64,000 bases of DNA from Pseudomonas sp. ANT_J12 (GCF_008370045.1 NZ_VOBN01000019.1:56366-120365), one strand, 5' to 3'. Shown: positions 53,817 through 62,391, numbered from the stretch's first letter. The notes: generated by a model not told the origin, from the letters alone. Numbers and translations are program-made.

Positions 53817-54200
53817 ATGGAAATGAAAATAAACTTCATTGCTTTACTGGGAGTTTTATTACTTGTTCAAGCATCACAATCCTTTGCAGATAATCTCAAT
53901 GGGAAGAATCTCTATTTACAGAGATGTTCCGTGTGCCATGGCGCAGATATCAAGGGGACAGGACCATTGGCTAATAAAAGCAACCCACCAACACCTGATC
54001 TTACAACCTCCGTTTTCAAGAAACGGCTAAATGATTATCCGGGCGTTATTGTGTCCTCGGTAATACTCCGCCCCAATGGAAACTTGATTCCAAAAACGTT
54101 GCGGGAGAATGGGGTAAAGATACCGCCGCACGCCTGGAGCGTTAATGATCTGCGCGATTTACATGAATACATGAGTGGTTTTATTTCGCAAAAACGATGA
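53817..54200 (+). CDS. Small periplasmic c-type cytochrome
   Basis: A 127-residue secreted protein. The signal peptide is about residues 1-24 (ending SFADN), and a single haem-c site CSVCH has Cys37, Cys40 and His41. The mature part is about 100 residues; Met119 is the only C-terminal candidate for the distal ligand, but it lies unusually late. It is clearly AT-richer than all neighbouring genes, with rare codons such as ATA, AGA and TTA, which suggests acquisition from another genome. It lies between tpsA and a destroyed TonB receptor gene, without obvious partner genes. The electron-transfer partner is unknown. ATG at 53817 has AAGG 5 nt upstream; 53823 is an alternative. Confidence 0.8.
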   Translation: MEMKINFIALLGVLLLVQASQSFADNLNGKNLYLQRCSVCHGADIKGTGPLANKSNPPTPDLTTSVFKKRLNDYPGVIVSSVILRPNGNLIPKTLRENGVKIPPHAWSVNDLRDLHEYMSGFISQKR

Positions 54201-54210
54201 TCTGAGATGA

Positions 54211-54423
54211 GAGACGAGCACCGGCATCGACCCCCTGCGTTACGACGTCGATCGCTGGGCCTACAACATCGACGGTGTCGCCCAGTCCAAGCAGCACTCG
54301 CCGGGCGCCGGGGTGAAGAACGTGTTCGATTACCCGTACTTCACCCGTTCCAGCGACAACAATTCGGGCATATACGTGGGTGCGCCGCGCACATTCTTTG
54401 TGCAGGCCAGCGTCGGGTTCTAG
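54211..54423 (+). pseudogene. 3' remnant of a TonB-dependent outer-membrane receptor
   Basis: Seventy codons ending at the TAG at 54421 encode DVDRWAYNIDGVAQSKQHSP, a VKNVFDYPYFTR segment and the closing GIYVGAPRTFFVQASVGF, the last strands of a TonB-dependent receptor barrel with its terminal Phe. A TGA closes the frame at 54208-54210, and the remaining 600 or more residues of the receptor are absent. The join falls within a few bases of the cytochrome stop, at the edge of the AT-rich patch. Confidence 0.82.
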
Positions 54424-54427
54424 TTCC

Positions 54428-54521
54428 CTGTGGCGAGGGGGCTTGCCCCCGTTCGGCTGCGAAGCAGTCGTAATTTCAGGGCCGCTGCGCGACCCAACGG
54501 GGGCAAGCCCCCTCGCCACAA
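54428..54521. repeat. REPIN (inverted REP pair), copy B
   Basis: Outer arms GCGAGGGGGCTTGCCCCC and the exact complement. It is related to the copy at 31411, with matched substitutions in both arms, and lies directly between the receptor remnant and the MFS gene end. Confidence 0.9.
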
Positions 54522-54522
54522 T

Positions 54523-55674
54523 TCAAACCTTCAGCACCTTCCCGCCAATCGCCACCGCCACCAGCAACACCGCCATCAACCCAAACGCAAAACTCAAACT
54601 GCTGCCATGGGCGATAAACCCGATCAGCGCAGGCCCGGCGAGGATCCCCGCATAACCGAGGGTAGTAATGGCCGGCACGGCGATGCTTTCCGGCATGACG
54701 GTCTGTTTGCCCACCGCCGTGTACAGCACCGGCACGATGTTCGAACACCCAGCGCCCACCAGCGCATAGCCCACCAGCGCCGCCTCCCAGGTCGGTGCAA
54801 ACGTCGCCAGCGCCAGGCCCACAGCGGCCGTCAGCCCGCCAAAGACCATCACCTTCGTCGCGCCCAGGCGCCGCACAATTGCATCCCCGGTCAAACGCCC
54901 GGCGGTCATGGTCAGGGCAAATGCCGCATAGCCGAGCCCGGCATACGCCGTATCGATCCCGCGCTCGGATGCCAGGAACACCGCGCTCCAGTCGAGCACC
55001 GCGCCTTCGGTGAGGAACACGATGAAACACATCATGCCGATAAACAGCACGATGCCATGGGGCACGGCGAACGCCGGGCCGGAACTTTCACTGCCATAAG
55101 GCAAGAGATGCGGTACGGCTTTGAGCAAGGCCACGATCAGCATCACGACGACCACCAGCGTCGCGCCAAGCGGCGAAACCCCGAGGCCGAGCAAAGCGCT
55201 GACACCCGCCGCACCGACGATCCCGCCGAGGCTGAACAAGCCATGGAAGCCCGACATCATGGTCTTGCCGCTGGCCCGCTCGACGATCACCGCTTGCAGG
55301 TTGACCGTCGAATCCACCGTGCCCAGCCCCGCGCCAAACATGAACAGCGCCGCGATCAACGCCGGAATCGACGACACCGTTGCCAACAAGGGCAGCGCCG
55401 CGCAGATCAGCAACACCCCGGCACTGACCACCCGGCGACAGCCAAACCGCGTGGCCAGAATCCCCGCCACCGGCATCGCAATAATCGACCCCACCCCCAG
55501 GCACAACAGCAGCAAACCGAGGGTCCCTTCATCCAGCCCGGCCCGCGCCTTGGCATACGGCACCAACGGCGCCCACGCGGCGATGCCGAAACCGGCGATG
55601 AAAAAGGCGATGCGGGTGGACATCTGTTCCAGGCGTCCGGGAACAAAGGCGGCTTGCGTGTTGAGGTTGGTCAT
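54523..55674 (-). CDS. MFS transporter, YbjJ-like
   Basis: A 383-residue inner-membrane transporter with about 12 helices. Start at 55674 follows AAGG on its strand and begins the short polar head before the first helix (STRIAFFIAGFGIAAWAPLVPYAKARAGL). Family resemblance is to the YbjJ-type MFS proteins of unknown substrate. It has a REPIN directly at its 3' end. The 137-nt gap upstream to the next gene shows nothing recognisable. It is on the same strand as the small unknown gene and opposite the AraC regulator gene. Confidence 0.88.
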   Translation of the reverse strand: MTNLNTQAAFVPGRLEQMSTRIAFFIAGFGIAAWAPLVPYAKARAGLDEGTLGLLLLCLGVGSIIAMPVAGILATRFGCRRVVSAGVLLICAALPLLATVSSIPALIAALFMFGAGLGTVDSTVNLQAVIVERASGKTMMSGFHGLFSLGGIVGAAGVSALLGLGVSPLGATLVVVVMLIVALLKAVPHLLPYGSESSGPAFAVPHGIVLFIGMMCFIVFLTEGAVLDWSAVFLASERGIDTAYAGLGYAAFALTMTAGRLTGDAIVRRLGATKVMVFGGLTAAVGLALATFAPTWEAALVGYALVGAGCSNIVPVLYTAVGKQTVMPESIAVPAITTLGYAGILAGPALIGFIAHGSSLSFAFGLMAVLLVAVAIGGKVLKV

Positions 55675-55811
55675 ATCGATCCTTGGCAAAAAACGTCGCG
55701 TACCCAAGGGACAGTGACTTACCGGTCAGGTTCGATCAGCGTCCGCAGCGGTTCGCGGTCAGGCAGGGCGACATCCTTGCACAGCCCGGCCCTCCATCGC
55801 GAGTGCGGGGG

Positions 55812-56063
55812 TCACTGGCCCTCGCACAATCGGCGCAGGTGTTCGTCGCGCACTTGCAGGATTTCGAACAATCCCAGCGCTTTTAGCGCGGGCAAAGCCT
55901 CGACGATGTCCTGCCTGGCCTGGCGCTGCTGTTCATCGCTGGCACGCGGATCGGCGAGCATTCGCGCATTGATCAGAAACGCCCCGACCGTGCCTTTGCG
56001 CACCGTGGTGCCGTTGAATTGGCCTTGGTCGAGATCGTCGGGAAGCAGGTCTTCGGCGCGCAT
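55812..56063 (-). CDS. Unrecognised 83-residue protein
   Basis: A short soluble, acidic protein without signal peptide or membrane segment. It starts MRAEDLLPDDLDQGQFNGTT and has a helical C-terminal half rich in Glu, Arg and Leu (LPALKALGLFEILQVRDEHL). Codon use is like its neighbours, and GGAG lies 8 nt before the ATG at 56063, so it is probably a real gene. It is divergent from the AraC regulator at 56156 with 92 nt between starts. I do not recognise the family. Confidence 0.7.
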   Translation of the reverse strand: MRAEDLLPDDLDQGQFNGTTVRKGTVGAFLINARMLADPRASDEQQRQARQDIVEALPALKALGLFEILQVRDEHLRRLCEGQ

Positions 56064-56155
56064 ATCGGTGACTCCTGTTGAGTGAGTGTTCAGCCTAAAG
56101 TGTTGAACCTGGCTAAACTGCGTCATCCAGGTCATTCAATAACGTGAAACTGCCA

Positions 56156-56935
56156 ATGGTTAAACCGCTGATCTCCACCGAACTGGCGCAGTCCTCGACC
56201 GCTGCGCGGGTGATTGCCGTCACGCTGGACAGCCCGGTCGAACGCCAAAGCGCCTTGCACCAACATGCCCGTGGCCAATTGCTCGGCGCGCGGCGTGGTT
56301 TGTTGTCGGTGGATGCGGCGGATCATCATTGGGTGGTGCCGGCCACCCATGCGGTGTGGATTCCGCCGGGCTGCCTGCACGGCTTGCACTCCCATGGTCC
56401 GTTCCATGGCTGGAGCGTTTATGTGGCGGCGCCTGACTGCTTCGGGTTACCGCAGCAACCTTGCATCATCGCCACTTCGGGATTGCTGCGCGAAGCCGTG
56501 GACCGCGCCGCGACGTGGGATGAGGGCGTACGGGATCAACGCCAGGAACGGATCGGCCAACTCATCCTCGACGAAATCGCCGTCTCACCCGCCGAACCGT
56601 TTGGCCTGCCGCTGCCCCACGACCCGCGACTGCTGAGGATCACCCAGGCACTGGTCGACGACCTGGCCGACAACCGCTCACTGGAACAATGGGCGCAGTG
56701 GGGCGGATTATCGGCACGAACCCTGGCCCGACGCTTCGTCAGCGAAACCGGCTTCACCTTCAGCCAATGGCGCCAGCGCGCGCGGTTGTTGCGGGCGCTG
56801 GAGTTGCTGGCGGCAGGGGCGGCGGTGACGACAGTTGCGCTGGAGTTGGGATATGACAATGTCAGCGCGTTTATTGCGATGTTTCGCCGTACGTTTGGGG
56901 TGACGCCGGGGCGGTATTTCATCGACGGGCTTTGA
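56156..56935 (+). CDS. AraC-family transcriptional regulator with cupin sensor
   Basis: A 259-residue regulator. N-terminal cupin-type sensor (ALHQHARGQLLGARRGLLSV ... HAVWIPPGCLHGLHSHG) followed by the AraC DNA-binding domain (about residues 165-259: LSARTLARRFVSETGFTFSQWRQRARLLRALELL ... LGYDNVSAFIAMFRRTFGVTPGRYF). The ATG at 56156 is taken; an upstream GTG at 56144 adds four residues. It may control the divergent MFS-side genes. Ligand unknown. Confidence 0.9.
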   Translation: MVKPLISTELAQSSTAARVIAVTLDSPVERQSALHQHARGQLLGARRGLLSVDAADHHWVVPATHAVWIPPGCLHGLHSHGPFHGWSVYVAAPDCFGLPQQPCIIATSGLLREAVDRAATWDEGVRDQRQERIGQLILDEIAVSPAEPFGLPLPHDPRLLRITQALVDDLADNRSLEQWAQWGGLSARTLARRFVSETGFTFSQWRQRARLLRALELLAAGAAVTTVALELGYDNVSAFIAMFRRTFGVTPGRYFIDGL

Positions 56936-56980
56936 CGCCTACAGTACAGGCACTTTTCACGCTGACTTCAGGACCGATCC

Positions 56981-57973
56981 ATGACGCCGTTTTACGATGC
57001 CCGGGGCAATATCTACGCGGTTGTAACGCCTGACGCGGTGCGTCACAGCGGTATCGATCTACCCGGACAGGCCAGCCGTGCCGCACAAACCCGCGAGCAT
57101 TGGGCGTTATCGGCCATCGAGGCGTTCTGCGGCTGGGCGCCCGGCACACAGCCGCCTGGCAGCAAGGACCATCGCTGCGACGGCCTGCTGATCGGCCCGT
57201 TTCAAGCAGCACCGCCCTTTGACCTGCTGATCGTCAACACCGACGGCACCCTCGCCGAGCGCAGTGGCAACGGCTTGACGATTTTCTCTCAGTCGCTCAG
57301 TGAGCAAGGGTTGCTGCCGAGTGAAGAGGCCTGCGTGCTGCGGGTTCATCACGACAAAAACGATGCTGTTTCACCCGTAGAAACGTCGGTGAAACCTGCC
57401 GAGATTGATGGCGTTCACGGGTTTTGGCTCGACCTCGGCAAACCCTCGTTCGGGCCGCAAGCGGTGGGCGCCCAAGGGGTTGAAAGTGTGACGTTGAACG
57501 GGCGCGACCTTAACCATGTGCAGCCATTGTCGGCGCTCAATCCAGCCTGGGCGCGCAGCCAGTTTGTGCGAATCGGCAATCCCCATTGCGTGACCTTGGT
57601 CGCTGAAGCCGAAGCACTGCCGAGCAACGCGCAAATGCGTGAGCCGGCATTGGCCGAAGGACTGACCCGCATCGCCTACGCCACGCCGACCGGCGCCGGG
57701 CAGCCCTGTGCGGCGGGGGTGAATCTGCAATGGGCGGTGCTCGAATCCGAAGGACAAATCGTGGCCCGAGTGTTCGAACGCGGGGAAGGGCCGACCGCAT
57801 CATCAGGCACCAGCGCCAGTGCGGTGGCTTGCGCGGCGTGGCGGGTGGGTTGGGTGAAGGCGGGCGAGGTGAAGGTGGTCATGCCCGGCGGCACAGCGCC
57901 GATTTTGTTGAAAGAGCAGGGCGGTGAATTGAGTCGGGTGAGTTTGTTCGGCGCGGCGCGGTTGATGGGGTGA
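56981..57973 (+). CDS. DapF-fold epimerase-like protein with both catalytic Cys replaced by Ser
   Basis: A 330-residue protein of the diaminopimelate epimerase fold with two alpha/beta lobes. The first catalytic motif reads NTDGTLAERSGNG, with Ser95 where DapF has its first Cys. The second reads ERGEGPTASSGTSAS, with Ser275 where the second Cys should be. The remaining substrate-carboxylate and Gly-rich motifs are well kept, and the gene looks intact, so it is a paralogue with a changed reaction or a binding role, not a decayed gene. It follows the AraC regulator by 45 nt on the same strand. Housekeeping dapF must be elsewhere. Confidence 0.85.
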   Translation: MTPFYDARGNIYAVVTPDAVRHSGIDLPGQASRAAQTREHWALSAIEAFCGWAPGTQPPGSKDHRCDGLLIGPFQAAPPFDLLIVNTDGTLAERSGNGLTIFSQSLSEQGLLPSEEACVLRVHHDKNDAVSPVETSVKPAEIDGVHGFWLDLGKPSFGPQAVGAQGVESVTLNGRDLNHVQPLSALNPAWARSQFVRIGNPHCVTLVAEAEALPSNAQMREPALAEGLTRIAYATPTGAGQPCAAGVNLQWAVLESEGQIVARVFERGEGPTASSGTSASAVACAAWRVGWVKAGEVKVVMPGGTAPILLKEQGGELSRVSLFGAARLMG

Positions 57974-57985
57974 GTTCAAGATCGC

Positions 57986-58053
57986 CTTCGCGGGCAAGCC
58001 TCGCTCCTACAAGTACAGCGTGATCCCCGTAGGAGCGAGGCTTGCCCGCGAAG
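57986..58053. repeat. Inverted REP pair
   Basis: CTTCGCGGGCAAGCCTCGCT and its exact complement AGCGAGGCTTGCCCGCGAAG flank an 18-nt centre. It fills the gap between the DapF-like gene and codA. Confidence 0.9.
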
Positions 58054-58076
58054 AGGCCCGCCCAGTCAGCGAACAT

Positions 58077-59321
58077 TCAGACCTGTTGCGGCCACTCCAC
58101 CACCGGCATCTGCCGCTTCATCAACACCTCGCCCCCGCGAATCGAATACAGCGGCAGACCCTGGCTGCGAATCACTTCGTAATCGCTGTCCGCCGACAGG
58201 ATCAGCAAGTTCGCCGGCCGCCCGCGCTCCAGTCCGTAGCGATCCCCCAGGGCCATGGCTTTGGCGCTGTTATCCGTCACTAAATCCAACGCACTTTGCA
58301 GGTTGCGATAACCCAGCATGTGGCAGATGTGCAGACCGGCTTCGAGGACGCGCAGGATGTTGCCGTTGCCCAGTGGGTACCACGGGTCGACGATCGAGTC
58401 CTGGCCGAAACACACGTTCATGCCCGCTTCGAGCAACTCGTTGACCCGGGTGACGCCGCGGCGTTTCGGGAAGTTGTCGAAGCGGCCTTGCAGGTGAATG
58501 CTTTCGGTGGGGCAGGAGACGAAGCTGATGCCGGAATGCCCGAGCAGGCGGAACAGTTTGGCGCAATACGCGTTGTCGTAAGAGCCCATGGCCGTGGTGT
58601 GGCTGGCCGTGACGCGCGAACCCATGTCGCGGCTGCGGGCTTCTTCGGCCAGGACTTCGAGGAAGCGTGAGTGCGGGTCGTCGGTTTCGTCGCAATGCAC
58701 GTCCACCAGGCAACCGGTGCGTTCGGCCAGGTCCATCAGGAACTTCACCGAGCTGACGCCTTGATCGCGGGTGTATTCGAAGTGCGGAATGCCGCCGACC
58801 ACATCGGCGCCCATGCGAATCGCTTCCTCCATCAGCTCGCGGCCGTTGCGGTAGGACTCGATGCCTTCCTGGGGGAACGCGACGATTTGCAGGTCGATCA
58901 GGTGCCGGCTTTCCTCGCGCACTTCGAGCATCGCCTTGAGCGCGGTCAGGGTCGGGTCGGTGACGTCGACGTGGGTGCGTACATGCTGGATGCCGTGGGC
59001 GGCCAGGGTCTGGATGGTTTTTTTGGCGCGAGTCTTGGTGTCTTCGAGGGTGATGGTGGCCTTGCGTTCGCCCCAGCATTCGATGCCTTCGAACAGCGTG
59101 CCGCTCATGTTCCAGCGCGGTTCGCCGGCGGTGAGGGTGGCGTCGAGGTGAATGTGCGGCTCGACGAAGGGCGGCACCACCAGGTTGCCGCCGGCATCGA
59201 GGTCGTCGGGACCCAGGGTCGGGGCTTCGGTCTGCCGGGCGATGTTGCCGATCAGGCCGTTTTCCAGGTGCAACTCATGCAGGCCTTCTTGGTTGCGCAG
59301 GCGGGCGTTGATGATGTGCAT
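58077..59321 (-). CDS. codA: Cytosine deaminase
   Basis: A 414-residue cytoplasmic amidohydrolase that converts cytosine to uracil. Metal ligands His56 and His58 lie in EPHIHLD; further ligands are in DVHCDETDD, the ASHTTAMGSYDN loop and the GQDSIVDPW acid motif. Length and motifs match E. coli CodA. The start at 59321 follows the family; the open frame reaching 59372 overlaps the end of codB. It lies 13 nt after codB on the same strand, so the pair forms a cytosine uptake and salvage operon. Confidence 0.95.
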   Translation of the reverse strand: MHIINARLRNQEGLHELHLENGLIGNIARQTEAPTLGPDDLDAGGNLVVPPFVEPHIHLDATLTAGEPRWNMSGTLFEGIECWGERKATITLEDTKTRAKKTIQTLAAHGIQHVRTHVDVTDPTLTALKAMLEVREESRHLIDLQIVAFPQEGIESYRNGRELMEEAIRMGADVVGGIPHFEYTRDQGVSSVKFLMDLAERTGCLVDVHCDETDDPHSRFLEVLAEEARSRDMGSRVTASHTTAMGSYDNAYCAKLFRLLGHSGISFVSCPTESIHLQGRFDNFPKRRGVTRVNELLEAGMNVCFGQDSIVDPWYPLGNGNILRVLEAGLHICHMLGYRNLQSALDLVTDNSAKAMALGDRYGLERGRPANLLILSADSDYEVIRSQGLPLYSIRGGEVLMKRQMPVVEWPQQV

Positions 59322-59334
59322 CAGGCGAATCCTT

Positions 59335-60606
59335 TTAGAGATCTTGTAGTGGTGCATCGGCGGTGCGGACACCCAGCACGCCGGTCAATATCACATACGT
59401 TAGCGCGGCAGCAGCGATGCCTACCAGCGGCGCGACCCACGGCGAGCTGAAGGCGGCGACCGTGCCGAGCGCATAAGCGCTCAAACCGGGCCAGTTGAAC
59501 GCCGGCAGCCGGGCATCGGCCAGGCGAGGATATTGACCGCGATAACGGAAGAAAAAGTCCGCCATGATCACCCCGCCGATCGGCGGAATCACTGTGCCCA
59601 GCAGGATCAGGTAGGGCACCAGCATGTCGTACATACCCAACGTTGCCAGCAGCGTGCCGATCACCGCGCCGGCCAGGGTCACGGTTTTGCGGCGCCCGGT
59701 ACGCAGCAGGTTGCACCCGGCGACGGCGAAGTTGTAGATGGTGTTGTCCTGGGTGCTCCAGATATTGAGCAGCAACATCGCCATCGCCGCCATGGCGAAA
59801 CCTTGCAACAGCAGCACTTCGACCACGTCCGGCTGCTGATAGACGATGGCCCCGTAGGCGCCGATCAGCACCATCAGGCCATTGCCGATGAAAAAACCGA
59901 TCAGGCTCGCCAACACCGCCACCCGCGCCGAGCGCGAGAAGCGCGTCCAGTTAGTGGCCTGGGTCGCGCCGCTGACGAAGGTGCCGAACACCAAGGTAAT
60001 GGCGGTCGACCAATCCAGCGTGCCGCTCGGCACCACGGCCAACAAGCCGTCGAGCCCGCCGACCTTTACCGTGGCGACCCACATCGACAGCATCAGCAGC
60101 AACATCATCGCCGGCACCGCGATGTACGACAGAATCTCCAGCCCGCGATAACCGACATATGCCGTCGCGCAAAATGCCAGGCCGAACAACACCATCAGCC
60201 CGAGCACCGTGCCGTCGTCCAGCTCGAAATACTTGCCCAACACCACCGCCGCCGTGGCCGTGCCCCAGGCGTACCAGCCGATCTGGGTGAAACCGAGGAT
60301 CAAGTCACTGAGCTTGCTACCCACTTCACCGAAACAGAACCGCCCCATCAACACCGAGTTGAGGCCGCTCTTGAACGCGATGTAGCCCAGCCCTGCGGCG
60401 TAAATCCCCAGCAGCAGATTGCCGACGATGATCACCGCCATCATCTCGCCAAAACTGAACGCCACCCCGAGCTTGCCGCCGGCAAACATGGTTGCGGTAA
60501 AGAAAGTGAAACCCAGCAACACCATGGCCGTGGAGGCCAGGCCTTTGCGGGCGTGCATCGGGACTTCGCTGAGGGGGTAATCGTTACCGGGGGCGTTCTG
60601 CGTCAT
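59335..60606 (-). CDS. codB: Cytosine permease
   Basis: A 423-residue NCS1-family transporter with about 12 helices (opening LASTAMVLLGFTFFTATMFAGG), which imports cytosine for the deaminase encoded 13 nt downstream. The start at 60606 has AAGGAA about 8 nt upstream and begins the polar MTQNAPGNDYPLSEVP head typical of CodB. The open frame continues 62 codons upstream through poorly coding sequence and is rejected. Confidence 0.94.
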   Translation of the reverse strand: MTQNAPGNDYPLSEVPMHARKGLASTAMVLLGFTFFTATMFAGGKLGVAFSFGEMMAVIIVGNLLLGIYAAGLGYIAFKSGLNSVLMGRFCFGEVGSKLSDLILGFTQIGWYAWGTATAAVVLGKYFELDDGTVLGLMVLFGLAFCATAYVGYRGLEILSYIAVPAMMLLLMLSMWVATVKVGGLDGLLAVVPSGTLDWSTAITLVFGTFVSGATQATNWTRFSRSARVAVLASLIGFFIGNGLMVLIGAYGAIVYQQPDVVEVLLLQGFAMAAMAMLLLNIWSTQDNTIYNFAVAGCNLLRTGRRKTVTLAGAVIGTLLATLGMYDMLVPYLILLGTVIPPIGGVIMADFFFRYRGQYPRLADARLPAFNWPGLSAYALGTVAAFSSPWVAPLVGIAAAALTYVILTGVLGVRTADAPLQDL

Positions 60607-60780
60607 GGGGCGTTCCTTGCTGAGTGAGAGACGCGGAGGAGGGTTGCAGTGGTCGTGCCAGGTGCGGGTGGTGGGGTTATTTATAGACCAGCGCCGGAGC
60701 GGGGGCGGGAAGGGAGTACGAAAGCAGTGCGAAGTCGTGAAGCTCGACACCGTAATGAGGCAGACACATAACCTGTCTTT

Positions 60781-60895
60781 GATCGTTCCCACGCTCTGCG
60801 TGGGAATGCAGCCCGGGACGCTCCGCGTCCCAAATCGAGAGCTGGAACGCGGAGCGTCCCTTGAGGCATTCCCACGCAGAGCGTGGGAACGATCA
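60781..60895. repeat. Large nested palindromic repeat, copy 2
   Basis: Same family as 28187-28293, with outer arms GTTCCCACGCTCTGCG/CGCAGAGCGTGGGAAC. The right edge abuts the stop codon of the next hydrolase gene (TGA within GATCA). The rest of the 286-nt gap to codB shows nothing else. Confidence 0.9.
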
Positions 60896-61714
60896 AACTG
60901 AAAGCAGAAACCTCAGCAACGCCGCGACGATCGCTTCCGGCGCATCCTCCTGCACCAAATGCCCGGCATTCGGAACGGCCTGAAACCGCGACCCTGGAAT
61001 CATTCCATGCAAGGCCCGCCCGCGTTCGATGGGAATCCACTGATCATCTTCCCCCCACAGGATCTGCACCGGGCAACGAATGGTCGGGTACAGCCCTTCG
61101 GCCTCAAGGGTGTAGCGCTCGTCCATCTGCGCGATCTGCCGATAGAACGCCGCTTGCCCTACATCACCGAGCCACGGCTGCACATACGGCGCCAGCTCAG
61201 AGTCGGGGATTTCGCGCTGGATCGCGCCGCGAATATAGGCAGGCACAATCACGCGCTGGATGTAATCGGGTAAACCGCTGAACGCCGCCTCATGCTGGCG
61301 CACGTGCTGCACGAACGGCGAGCCCCAGGGCGTGAGCGCCACCGGATCGATCAGGGTCAGGCTGCGGTAGTTTTTGCCGTTGAGCAGATGCGCACGCAGG
61401 GCGGTGGCACCGCCGAAGTCGTGGGCCACCACATCCGGGCTGTCCAGGCCCCAGTGCTCGAGCAATTGCGTCAGCAGTTCGTTTTGTACACCCAGGGACA
61501 CGTCGCCGTCGGGTTGCGCGGACTGCCCGTACCCCAGCAGATCGAAGTAATGCACGCGATGGGTGGCGATGAAATGCGGCGCGATCCGATGCCACACGCA
61601 GGAAGAAAATGGCGTGCCATGCACGAACACCAACGGCGGGCCGTCACCGCGTACGGCAAAGCGTACGGAATGCCCATTGAAGCGATAGGTCTGGGGCAGC
61701 GGCCAGTCAGTCAT
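60893..61714 (-). CDS. Alpha/beta hydrolase with Asp nucleophile (haloalkane dehalogenase/epoxide hydrolase type)
   Basis: A 273-residue hydrolase. The oxyanion motif is HGT (His32), the nucleophile elbow reads AHDFGG with Asp99, the acid is in the GEDDQWIP segment, and the base is the His of NAGHLVQED. An Asp nucleophile places it with haloalkane dehalogenases, fluoroacetate dehalogenases and epoxide hydrolases, not serine esterases. The start at 61714 follows GAGGA and aligns with the family. Its stop codon sits at the edge of a large palindromic repeat. Substrate unknown. Confidence 0.88.
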   Translation of the reverse strand: MTDWPLPQTYRFNGHSVRFAVRGDGPPLVFVHGTPFSSCVWHRIAPHFIATHRVHYFDLLGYGQSAQPDGDVSLGVQNELLTQLLEHWGLDSPDVVAHDFGGATALRAHLLNGKNYRSLTLIDPVALTPWGSPFVQHVRQHEAAFSGLPDYIQRVIVPAYIRGAIQREIPDSELAPYVQPWLGDVGQAAFYRQIAQMDERYTLEAEGLYPTIRCPVQILWGEDDQWIPIERGRALHGMIPGSRFQAVPNAGHLVQEDAPEAIVAALLRFLLSV

Positions 61715-61760
61715 CGGGGGGGTGTCCTCTTGGCAGATGGGAGCCAAAAAGCATAGGCAT

Positions 61761-61788
61761 AAAAAAACCACCGCTGAAGGTGGTTTTT
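61761..61788. terminator. Terminator downstream of the GNAT gene
   Basis: AACCACC/GGTGGTT stem with a GCTGAA loop, flanked by seven A and five T. It can end the leftward acetyltransferase transcript before the hydrolase start. Confidence 0.85.
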
Positions 61789-61827
61789 GGACTAACTGAC
61801 GAAACGCATAACGCGGTGTGCGAGGGC

Positions 61828-62280
61828 TCAGCCCAACGTCTTGCGCATGTGCACCCGCCGTAAACCGTTCTCTTCGACCCGGTGGGTTTCGACATACCCC
61901 CGGCGCAGGTACAGCGCAATGTTTTCACTCATCGCTTCGTTGGTGTAGAGCCGAATGGACGGGTAACCCGCGTCGAGCGCATGGCGTTCGGCGAAGTCCA
62001 GCAACTGCCGGCCATAACCTTGCCCTTTGATCGCCGGGCTGACCGCGATGTTGTCCAGCAGCAAGTACTCTTCGGTGTCGATCAGCACCACGAAACCGCT
62101 GAGGTTCTTTTCATGGGCGAGGACATGGACGCGCCGGGCCAGCACTTGGCTGGCGTAGTCGTCCAGCATCGGCGCGGGTTTGCAGCCGATGCGTTCGATG
62201 TAAGGCGAGTAAGCCGCCTCGACGATGGCCTCGATCTGCGCTATGTCCTCAAGCGTAGCGGGGCGGATAAGCGGAGACAT
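61828..62280 (-). CDS. GNAT-family N-acetyltransferase
   Basis: A 150-residue acetyl-CoA-dependent acetyltransferase. The central strand is followed by the acetyl-CoA motif, here VSPAIKGQGYGRQLL (Q/RxxGxG/A pattern), and the C-terminal ALYLRRGYVETHRV is typical of the fold. AAAGGAA lies about 8 nt before the ATG. The substrate cannot be inferred. Monocistronic, between two terminators. Confidence 0.9.
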   Translation of the reverse strand: MSPLIRPATLEDIAQIEAIVEAAYSPYIERIGCKPAPMLDDYASQVLARRVHVLAHEKNLSGFVVLIDTEEYLLLDNIAVSPAIKGQGYGRQLLDFAERHALDAGYPSIRLYTNEAMSENIALYLRRGYVETHRVEENGLRRVHMRKTLG

Positions 62281-62348
62281 GGGACGGGTTCCTTTGGGCC
62301 AAGGATGGGGCCTGACTGTACTCGGCGTCAGCCTGAAACGACAGGCAT

Positions 62349-62378
62349 AAAAAAACCACCGTCGCCGGTGGTTCTTTT
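62349..62378. terminator. Terminator downstream of queD
   Basis: AACCACCG/CGGTGGTT stem with a TCGC loop, an A run on the left and TTCTTTT on the right. It is oriented to end queD and possibly antisense transcription. Confidence 0.85.
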
Positions 62379-62391
62379 CAATCAGGTGGTT

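Noticed and set aside
53817..54200. The cytochrome gene as an immunity gene for TpsA
   Set aside because: It carries a signal peptide and a clear haem-c site CSVCH; immunity proteins do not show these, and TpsA shows no toxin domain.
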